Origin: an uncultured Clostridia bacterium
Lineage (GTDB): Bacteria > Bacillota > Clostridia > Christensenellales > Borkfalkiaceae
Assembly (NCBI GenBank): GCA_944363395.1
Contig: CALVUC010000006.1
Span: forward strand, 1 to 61,135
Direction: 5' to 3'
Length of the DNA: 61,135 bases
In this document: positions 55,109 through 61,135 of the stretch, piece by piece
Position numbering within the stretch: position 1 is the stretch's first letter
Layout of the letters: each line of letters begins with the position of its first letter
Made by a program: the position numbers and the translations under genes
The notes under the pieces: generated by a model
The model's database searches: none
Told to the model about the DNA's origin: nothing
What the model saw: only the letters and a program-made list of their open reading frames with translations

Positions 55109-56865
55109 CGCAATTTTTTACCGAATGGAAGAGATGGCAGGAAGATCCTGTCTTTGATGAACGGACGAGAAAGGCTGCCGCCGCGCTCTCCGAAGCGGAG
55201 GCGCGCGAGGCGTTCGCGGGCGAGCTCGCCTTCGGGACGGGCGGGCTCAGGGGCGTTCTCGGCGTCGGCACCGCCCGCATGAACGTCTACACGGTCGGAA
55301 AGGCGACGCAGGGTCTTGCGGACTATATCCATGCCGCCCGAAAAGAGGGGAGCGCCGTCATCGCCTATGACAGCAGGCATATGTCGCCCGAATTTGCGCT
55401 CGATACGGCGTGCATCCTGGCGGCGAACGGCATCCGCGCCTATCTCTTCGAGAGCCTGCGCCCGACGCCCGAACTGTCCTTTGCGGTGCGCCATCTCAAG
55501 GCGACCGCGGGCATCGTCATCACGGCGAGCCACAACCCGCCCAAATATAACGGCTACAAAGTCTATTGGGGGGACGGCGGACAGATCGTCCCGCCCTACG
55601 ATAAGGAGATCATCGCCTGCGTCCGGAACGTGGCGGGGTACGGCGCCGTGCGCCGCATCTCCCCCGAGGAGGCAAAGGCGCGCGGGCTGCTCGTCATCAT
55701 CGGCGAGGAGGTCGACCGCCGCTATCTCGACGCGGTGAAGGACAACCTTCTCGAACGCGATCTTTGCGGAAAGGACGCGCTCACCATCGTCTATACGCCC
55801 CTGCACGGGACGGGCAACGTCCCCGTGCGCCGCGTGCTCGCGGAGACGGGGTTCACGAACGTTTACGCCGTTGAGGCGCAGACGGCGCCCGACGGCAGTT
55901 TTCCCACCGTCGCAAGTCCCAATCCCGAGGACAAGCGCGCCTTTTCGTTGGCGCTCGCGCTCGCGAAGGAGAAGGACGCAGACCTCGTCCTTGCGACCGA
56001 TCCCGATGCGGACCGCCTCGGCGTGTACGCAAAGGACAAGGCGACGGGCGAATATCTGCCTTTCACGGGCAACATGAGCGGGCTGCTCCTTGCGGAGTAC
56101 ATCCTCTCCCGCCGCGCGGCGCGCGGGCTGCTGCCGGAGCGGCGGCGGGACGGCGCGCTCGTCACGACCATCGTCTCTTCGGATATGGCGAAGGCAGTCG
56201 CGGACGCGTACGGGCTGACCTGTATCGAGACGCTCACGGGCTTCAAGTATATCGGCGAACAGATCGGGCGGTTCGAGAAAGCGACGGCGCAGAACGGCGG
56301 CGTACCCGACGGGGAAAAGGGCGCCTATGTCTATGAGTTCGGCTTCGAGGAGAGCTACGGCTGTCTCATCGGGACGCACGCGAGGGACAAGGACGCCGTC
56401 ATGGCGGTCGCCATGCTTGCCGAAGCGGCGGCGTTCTACGCGCGGCAGGGCAAGACGCTTTGGGACGTCATGCAGGAGATGTATCAAAAATACGGCTTCT
56501 ATGCGGAAGGGCTGGAGAGCCTGACGCTGGAGGGCGCGGACGGAAAGGCGCGCATCGGCGAAATGATGCGCTGCATCCGCGAGCATCCGCCCGCCGTGGT
56601 CGGCGCTTCTCCCGTTCTCGCGGTGCGCGATTACGCCGCAGGGGTGCGGCGGACGGCGGACGGCACCGAAAGCCCTACAAGGCTTCCGGAGAGCGACGTC
56701 CTCTATTTCGAGCTCGGGGACGGCTGGTGCTGCGTGCGCCCGTCGGGAACGGAGCCGAAGATCAAGTTTTATTTCGGGGCAAAGGGAAGAAACCGGGAAG
56801 AAGCGCAGCTCGGGCTGGACGGCATCCGCCGCGCCTTTCTCGCGCTCTTTACGTCTGCGGGCTGA
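55105..56865 (+). CDS. phosphoglucomutase/phosphomannomutase family (alpha-D-phosphohexomutase)
   Basis: A 586-residue PGM/PMM. Motifs: FGTGGLRGVLGVG near residue 42, the phosphoserine loop ITASHNPPKYNGYKVY near 138, metal-binding ATDPDADRLG near 296, sugar-binding GFEESYGCL near 414, and the phosphate clamp RPSGTEPKIKFY near 547. The length resembles B. subtilis PgcA. Position between manC and manA suggests it interconverts mannose 6- and 1-phosphate, though glucose phosphate is equally possible. The TTG start overlaps the manC stop. Confidence 0.93.
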   Translation: MTQFFTEWKRWQEDPVFDERTRKAAAALSEAEAREAFAGELAFGTGGLRGVLGVGTARMNVYTVGKATQGLADYIHAARKEGSAVIAYDSRHMSPEFALDTACILAANGIRAYLFESLRPTPELSFAVRHLKATAGIVITASHNPPKYNGYKVYWGDGGQIVPPYDKEIIACVRNVAGYGAVRRISPEEAKARGLLVIIGEEVDRRYLDAVKDNLLERDLCGKDALTIVYTPLHGTGNVPVRRVLAETGFTNVYAVEAQTAPDGSFPTVASPNPEDKRAFSLALALAKEKDADLVLATDPDADRLGVYAKDKATGEYLPFTGNMSGLLLAEYILSRRAARGLLPERRRDGALVTTIVSSDMAKAVADAYGLTCIETLTGFKYIGEQIGRFEKATAQNGGVPDGEKGAYVYEFGFEESYGCLIGTHARDKDAVMAVAMLAEAAAFYARQGKTLWDVMQEMYQKYGFYAEGLESLTLEGADGKARIGEMMRCIREHPPAVVGASPVLAVRDYAAGVRRTADGTESPTRLPESDVLYFELGDGWCCVRPSGTEPKIKFYFGAKGRNREEAQLGLDGIRRAFLALFTSAG

Positions 56866-56897
56866 ACGCGGACGGACGGGTAAATTTGGGGCAAAAT

Positions 56898-57878
56898 ATG
56901 GTACAGAACGAAATGATCCGCCTCTCGCCGGTCTTTAAGGACTACATCTGGGGCGGAACAAAGATCAGAGACGTCCTTCACAAGGACACGGGCTCCCTCG
57001 AACGCATTGCGGAGAGCTGGGAGTTCTCTTCGCACGCGGACGGGCAGAGCGTCATCGCGTCGGGCGAGTATGCCGGCTTGACGCTGGGCAAATACTTTGA
57101 CGCGGTCGGTTGGGACAAGACGGGGTACTTCGGGCAGAGGAGCAGGCAGCTTCCCTGCATGGTCAAGTTCATCGACGCCTGCGAGAACCTCTCCATCCAG
57201 GTGCATCCCGCCGACGGCTATGCGCACCGCCACGAGCACGACAACGGCAAGAACGAGATGTGGTATATCATGAGCGCCGAAGAGGGGGCGTTCATCTACG
57301 TCGGGTTCAACCGCGATACCTCCCGCCGCGAAGTGCTGCGCCGCATCCGCGACAACAGCATCGAGGAGATCCTCAACAAGATCCCCGTCCGCAAGGGCGA
57401 TTCTTTCTTCATCCCCGCAGGGACGGTGCACGCGATCGGCGCGGGCTGTTTTATCTGCGAGATCCAGCAGACTTCCAACGTCACTTACCGCCTGTACGAT
57501 TACGGCAGGCTCGACAAGGACGGGAAACCCCGTCCGCTCCAGGTGAAAAAGGCGCTGGACGTGCTCAATTACCGCCGTCTGCACGTCTCTCAGGACGAGC
57601 AGAGCGGGCTCTATCATATCGGGACGGCGTCCTCCAAGATGCTCGCCCGCACCAACTGGTTCACCGTCACGAAGTACGATGTGGACGGCGAACTGCAGAT
57701 CTCGGTCATGCGTTCGCCCTATTCGCTGTACAAGGCGTTCATCGTCGTGGACGGCGAGGGACAGGCGGTGCTCCCCGAGGGGAGGCAGGCGATCCGCGCG
57801 GGCTCGACGTGGCTGCTGAAACAGCAGGCGCCGCTGCGCATCTCGGGACATTGTTCCGTGCTCATCGTCAATCTGTGA
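56898..57878 (+). CDS. manA: class I mannose-6-phosphate isomerase
   Basis: A 326-residue type I PMI interconverting fructose 6-phosphate and mannose 6-phosphate. Zinc ligands are visible in LSIQVHPADGYA (His near residue 98), KNEMWYI (Glu near 115) and GTVHAIGAG (His near 178), with LYDYGR further on. ATG 56898 follows TTGGGG; ATG 56913 is a possible later start, and the long upstream frame is a shadow of the mutase. With the mutase and manC it gives a complete Fru6P to GDP-mannose route. Confidence 0.93.
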   Translation: MVQNEMIRLSPVFKDYIWGGTKIRDVLHKDTGSLERIAESWEFSSHADGQSVIASGEYAGLTLGKYFDAVGWDKTGYFGQRSRQLPCMVKFIDACENLSIQVHPADGYAHRHEHDNGKNEMWYIMSAEEGAFIYVGFNRDTSRREVLRRIRDNSIEEILNKIPVRKGDSFFIPAGTVHAIGAGCFICEIQQTSNVTYRLYDYGRLDKDGKPRPLQVKKALDVLNYRRLHVSQDEQSGLYHIGTASSKMLARTNWFTVTKYDVDGELQISVMRSPYSLYKAFIVVDGEGQAVLPEGRQAIRAGSTWLLKQQAPLRISGHCSVLIVNL

Positions 57879-57894
57879 CGGAAGGGGAAAGGGC

Positions 57895-58926
57895 GTGAAG
57901 ATCGCGATCGATTGCAGGTATTTCGGAAAATCGGGGATCGGCAGGGTATGCAAGGGCATCGTCGATCACCTCGACCGGACACATGAATATTATCTCATCG
58001 GAAAGCGCGAGGCGCTTTCTTCCTATTCTTTTGCGCATATCGTCGAGGACGGGAGCGATCCCTTCTCCGCAAAGGGGATGCTGACCTTTCCCGCATTCCT
58101 CAATAAGGAGTGCGACTGCGTCGTGATCCCCAACTTCATCATCCCGTTCGGTATCCGCATCCCGGTGTACACGGTGATGCACGATCTCATCTTCCTCGAT
58201 CTTCCCTCGATCACGACGCGCGGCAAGGCGGACTATCTCATCAAAAAGACGCTGCTCGCCCGCTGCATGAAAAAGAGCGTACGGATCGCCTGCGTCTCCG
58301 ATTTTACGCGCTCCCGCTGCACATACTATTTCGGGAAGAAGGCGGAGAAGTGCTTTACCGATCATATCGGGCTTTCGGAGGAGGTGCTCTCCTTTGAAGC
58401 CGCGCCCGAAAAGAAGGATACCATCGTCTATGTGGGCAACGTCAAGGCGCACAAGGGATTAAAGACGCTCGTGGAGGCGTACGGGAAACTGCCGCGCGGG
58501 GCGTATGAACTCAGGATCATCGGCGAGAAGGAGGGCTTCCTGACGGGCATGGATGAAACGGAGCTCATGTCGGACGGCGTCGTCTTCACGGGAAAACTCG
58601 GGGACGAGGCGCTCCTCAGGGAGATCGCGCAGGCGAAGTTTCTGATCCAGCCTTCGCTCTATGAGGGATTCGGGCTTCCGCCGCTCGAGGCGCTGTGGTT
58701 GGGGACGAAACCCATCCTTTCGGACATTCCCGTGTTCCGCGAGGTGTACGGGGAACTTCCCGTCGCCTTCTTCCCCGCCGAGAACGCGCAGGCGCTCGCA
58801 GAGACCATCCTCTCTGCCGATCCCGCCCTGCCTTCCTGCCGCGAAGAGATCGAAAAACGGTATGATTATTCTTTGTTTACTAAAAAATTGTTTGCGTTCG
58901 GAGAAAACAACGAGGTGACTGCGTGA
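57895..58926 (+). CDS. glycosyltransferase family 4
   Basis: A 343-residue GT4 enzyme. The N-terminus IAIDCRYFGKSGIGRVCKGI is typical of mannosyltransferases (WbdA/MtfB-like), the donor-domain opening is IVYVGNVKAHKGLKTLV near residue 182, and the EX7E motif is PSLYEGFGLPPLEALWLG near residue 250. Given the GDP-mannose genes beside it, mannose is the likely donor sugar (inference). The GTG start follows GGGGAAAGGG. The end overlaps the next start as GTGA. Confidence 0.9.
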   Translation: MKIAIDCRYFGKSGIGRVCKGIVDHLDRTHEYYLIGKREALSSYSFAHIVEDGSDPFSAKGMLTFPAFLNKECDCVVIPNFIIPFGIRIPVYTVMHDLIFLDLPSITTRGKADYLIKKTLLARCMKKSVRIACVSDFTRSRCTYYFGKKAEKCFTDHIGLSEEVLSFEAAPEKKDTIVYVGNVKAHKGLKTLVEAYGKLPRGAYELRIIGEKEGFLTGMDETELMSDGVVFTGKLGDEALLREIAQAKFLIQPSLYEGFGLPPLEALWLGTKPILSDIPVFREVYGELPVAFFPAENAQALAETILSADPALPSCREEIEKRYDYSLFTKKLFAFGENNEVTA

Positions 58927-61016
58927 CCGTTTCCGGGGAGCGTCAAAAACCGAATATCCGCATTTCGGAGCTGCAGCTTTGCGACCTGCTCGTGTTCATC
59001 GTGGTCGTGCTCGTCATTTTCCGCGGGTTCATCGATAATTTCCTCGGCAACGGGACAGCCTTTGTCGATATTTTTTTTGCCGCGCTCCTGCCCTGCTGCT
59101 TTTTCGCGCTCCTCTCGGGGAAGGTCTCCCGCAGCAGCTACGGTCTGGTCCTGCGCTTTTATCTGTTCTGGATGTTTTTCTGCGTCCTGCTGGCGGCGGT
59201 GCAGATCGGTCTCGGCGGTACGACGCTTTGGGACGCCGCTCTGGGACTGCGGGACAACAACGTCTACACGCTTCTCTTTTTTGTCATTGCGCTGCAGATG
59301 GAGCGCCGCGGCGCGCTTTCGCTCTACCGCCTTTTCATCAATTGCGGGACGCTGATCTGCGCCTTTGCGATCGCGCAGTTTGCGTTCCGCAACGTTCTGC
59401 CTGACAGCCTGCTCGTTCTCAAGGGGGAAGATCCTTTCGGCTTTCACGGCACCGATCTGATCCGCGTGACGGGTCTGATGGGAAACACCATTATTTTCGG
59501 CGGGTTTGCGATCGTGTTGTTTGCGCTCGTCTGGGCGCAGACGCTCAACGAGCGGTTCCGCTCGCCTGCTTCCGTCGTCAAACTCGTCGTCATTGCGGCT
59601 GCAAATGCGCTCACGTTTTCCCGCGCCTCGGTGGCGGGAATGGCAATGATCGCCTTTGTGCAGTTTGTTCTCTACGGAGCGGCACATAAAAAATTTTGGG
59701 AATATCTCGCGGTGGCGTTCTGCGCCGTCGTTGCGCTCGGCGTCATCGTCGTCGTGTTTTTCTGGGACAGCACGATCGTTCAGCGCCTGTTGGGGCTGAA
59801 CGGCATCTGGAACGAGGGGAGCGATGCGGAACATTTAAGGATGATCCGCGAAGCTCTTTCCGTGATCGGCCGCAACTGGCTGGTCGGCACGCTCATGGGG
59901 AACAGTACCGCGGTCATCACGGACGGCGTGTTCTGGGCGTACGCCGTCGAATGGGGGATCCCCGTCTTTTTCTTGTATCTCATTCTTTTCGGATGGCTCT
60001 GTGCGATCGCCTATCGCAAGAACAAGAGCAAGGATGCGTTTACGGCGACGCTTGCCAACGGTTTTTTGGGCATGGCGCTGTATATGTTCTGCTTTTCCTT
60101 CATCAATTCGGCATACGGCGCGCGCAGCGTGCTTGTGTTCTTCTGGATGACGGCAGGGCTGATGCTTGCTTCACAAAACCATTTCGCCGTACCCGCGCAT
60201 GGGCTGTCCGTTCGCAAAGAATACACTGCCGATCGCAGCGGTCTGCAAAAGGAGGATAAATCCATGACACGCATACCCAAGATCATTCATGCCTGCTGGC
60301 TGGGAAAGGGCGAGATGCCCGCCGATCAGAAGGCATATGTCGAAGGCTGGAAACGGCTGCATCCCGATTGGGAAGTGATCGTTTGGACGGATGAGATGTT
60401 TGCGCCCTATCTTCATGACAGCGCGTTCGTCCGGGAGGCGATCGCCCGCAGGAAGTACGGATTTCTGAGCGATTATTTCCGTTTTACCGTACTTCACGCA
60501 TTCGGCGGCGTCTATATCGATACGGACGTGGAGCTCTTCAAACCGCTCGATGCCTTTCTCGGCTGCAAAATGTTCATGGGGTTTATCTTCGACACGGCGC
60601 TCGGTACGGCGCTCATCGGCTCGGAGAAGGGCAACCCGCTGCTTATGGAGTGGCGCGATCTTCTGGAAAAAGATTTTGAACGGAAAGGAGATTTCACCGT
60701 CAGCAACGACTGGATCACCAGATATTTCCTCGATCATTTCCCCGATTTCCGCCTGAACGGAAAACGGCAGTCGCTCGCCTGCGGGATCGAAGTCTATCCG
60801 AAGGACTGGTTTGAGCGCTATCAGATCGATAAAAAGAGCGGAGGCGGATATGCCGAGCGCCATTGCGCCGGCTCATGGAAGGACGGCGCCGAGGGCGGCG
60901 GCAAGGGATTTTTGAAAAAGCTGCTGCCGCGGGGGCTTGTCTCGTGGCTCGGTCACAAAAGGATCGTAAGGCAGTCGCCTTACTACAAGATTTATCTCAA
61001 ACACCGCAGGAAATGA
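58923..61016 (+). CDS. Wzy-like polymerase joined in frame to a GT32 glycosyltransferase
   Basis: A 697-codon frame with two unlike halves. Residues 1-425 or so are a polytopic O-antigen-polymerase/ligase-like protein with about ten membrane spans and a large outer loop (RVTGLMGNTIIFGG, NSTAVITDGVFW). Residues 448-697 are a soluble GT32 (DXD-sugar) enzyme of the capsular transferase type, with IPKIIHACWLGKG and the metal motif GGVYIDTDVE. The joining stretch around SGLQKEDKS contains AAAAGGAGGAT in the DNA, then ATG 60264. So either a true fusion exists or two separate genes have lost the intervening stop. GTG 58923 overlaps the previous stop. Confidence 0.8.
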   Translation: MTVSGERQKPNIRISELQLCDLLVFIVVVLVIFRGFIDNFLGNGTAFVDIFFAALLPCCFFALLSGKVSRSSYGLVLRFYLFWMFFCVLLAAVQIGLGGTTLWDAALGLRDNNVYTLLFFVIALQMERRGALSLYRLFINCGTLICAFAIAQFAFRNVLPDSLLVLKGEDPFGFHGTDLIRVTGLMGNTIIFGGFAIVLFALVWAQTLNERFRSPASVVKLVVIAAANALTFSRASVAGMAMIAFVQFVLYGAAHKKFWEYLAVAFCAVVALGVIVVVFFWDSTIVQRLLGLNGIWNEGSDAEHLRMIREALSVIGRNWLVGTLMGNSTAVITDGVFWAYAVEWGIPVFFLYLILFGWLCAIAYRKNKSKDAFTATLANGFLGMALYMFCFSFINSAYGARSVLVFFWMTAGLMLASQNHFAVPAHGLSVRKEYTADRSGLQKEDKSMTRIPKIIHACWLGKGEMPADQKAYVEGWKRLHPDWEVIVWTDEMFAPYLHDSAFVREAIARRKYGFLSDYFRFTVLHAFGGVYIDTDVELFKPLDAFLGCKMFMGFIFDTALGTALIGSEKGNPLLMEWRDLLEKDFERKGDFTVSNDWITRYFLDHFPDFRLNGKRQSLACGIEVYPKDWFERYQIDKKSGGGYAERHCAGSWKDGAEGGGKGFLKKLLPRGLVSWLGHKRIVRQSPYYKIYLKHRRK
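60264..61016 (+). CDS. GT32 glycosyltransferase, in-frame internal start
   Basis: A 250-residue glycosyltransferase. It begins MTRIPKIIHACWLGKG and has the catalytic metal-binding DTDVE near residue 90; the segment RRKYGFLSDYFRF before it is standard for OCH1/capsular GT32 enzymes. AAAAGGAGG ends 10 bases before ATG 60264, an excellent ribosome site, so this protein is probably made on its own even though the polymerase frame runs into it. Confidence 0.7.
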   Translation: MTRIPKIIHACWLGKGEMPADQKAYVEGWKRLHPDWEVIVWTDEMFAPYLHDSAFVREAIARRKYGFLSDYFRFTVLHAFGGVYIDTDVELFKPLDAFLGCKMFMGFIFDTALGTALIGSEKGNPLLMEWRDLLEKDFERKGDFTVSNDWITRYFLDHFPDFRLNGKRQSLACGIEVYPKDWFERYQIDKKSGGGYAERHCAGSWKDGAEGGGKGFLKKLLPRGLVSWLGHKRIVRQSPYYKIYLKHRRK

Positions 61017-61040
61017 TCTTTTTCGCGGAAGGAGGGAACG

Positions 61041-61135
61041 ATGGACGTTTCCGTTATTATGATCAATTACAACACCTTTGCGCTTGCAAAGGATGCCGTT
61101 GACAGCATCTTTGCCTGTACCAAGGGCGTGGATTA
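61041..61135 (+). CDS. glycosyltransferase family 2, N-terminal fragment
   Basis: ATG 61041 follows GGAAGGAGGG. The 31 complete codons in the window read MDVSVIMINYNTFALAKDAV and on to a helix. The VSVIMINYN beta strand is the nucleotide-binding start of GT2 enzymes. The gene continues beyond the right edge. Confidence 0.85.
   Translation, partial: MDVSVIMINYNTFALAKDAVDSIFACTKGVD

Noticed and set aside
56460-56897. Upstream extension of manA
   Set aside because: It is an out-of-frame reading of the phosphohexomutase gene; the isomerase domain starts right after ATG 56898.
1-61135. tRNA or rRNA genes, insertion sequences and prophage genes
   Set aside because: No cloverleaf, rRNA signature, transposase, integrase or phage structural gene was recognised anywhere in the window.

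Overview
The window reads as a chromosomal segment of a GC-rich, probably anaerobic member of the Bacillota (Clostridia). Supporting this are HPr kinase/phosphorylase, MutS2, TmcAL, CsoR, a YceD-rpmF pair, Pta-AckA, a T-box in front of ileS, a high-molecular-weight rubredoxin and a class I (4Fe-4S) two-subunit fumarase. The order is not certain; a Christensenellales-like lineage is a guess from the GC-rich clostridial gene set. No rRNA, tRNA, phage, insertion sequence or CRISPR array was found.

Layout. 1-6562: the end of a surface-polysaccharide locus (glycosyltransferases, Wzy-like polymerase, a frameshifted acetyltransferase, Wzx-like flippase), closed by a strong terminator. 6617-10921: tmcAL, then pta-ackA, then yceD-rpmF. 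10994-15876: a membrane protein, flavin reductase-rubredoxin, a copper module (csoR with two operators, copA with a copZ module at its end) and an ArsR regulator. 15985-26674: a long run of co-oriented housekeeping genes (uvrC, HAD phosphatase, hprK, U32 peptidase, mutS2, polysaccharide deacetylase, M16 peptidase, base-excision glycosylase), followed by alkD and acpP. 27774-29131: fumarase on the minus strand. 29210-33995: CAAX protease, rlmH, M14 carboxypeptidase, tadA, iron-sulfur flavoprotein, SDR and hsp20. 34090-36944: ABC-F ATPase and radical SAM activase on the minus strand. 37039-42898: metK, then a pfkA-ppx-ppk operon. 43032-45313: an alcohol dehydrogenase-flavodoxin-TetR operon with a mirrored operator pair. 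45363-48245: a probable 6S RNA, pyridoxal kinase, an HMA protein followed by a 22-bp tandem array, and membrane proteins. 48301-51694: T-box and ileS. 52118-61135: the start of a second polysaccharide locus (initiating phosphoglycosyltransferase, GT4s, manC, phosphohexomutase, manA, and a polymerase joined in frame to a GT32), running off the right edge.

The most unusual signals are these. (1) Many sigma-A type promoters have the -10 hexamer only 5-11 nt from the start codon (uvrC, fumarase, CAAX protease, radical SAM activase, metK, yceD, HMA), which implies leaderless or near-leaderless mRNAs; the pfkA leader carries an 11-codon ORF. (2) A Ppx/GppA-like protein encoded directly before polyphosphate kinase has a repeated basic tail with four AT-hook cores. 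(3) CopA has DKTAT in place of the near-invariant DKTGT. (4) Two gene pairs (copA-copZ and wzy-GT32) are joined in frame through what looks like a former intergenic region with an intact Shine-Dalgarno sequence. (5) There are several small-scale duplications and an indel: a 42-bp in-frame duplication in the NAD-binding loop of an SDR, the 22-bp array after the HMA gene, and a G6 frameshift in an acetyltransferase.
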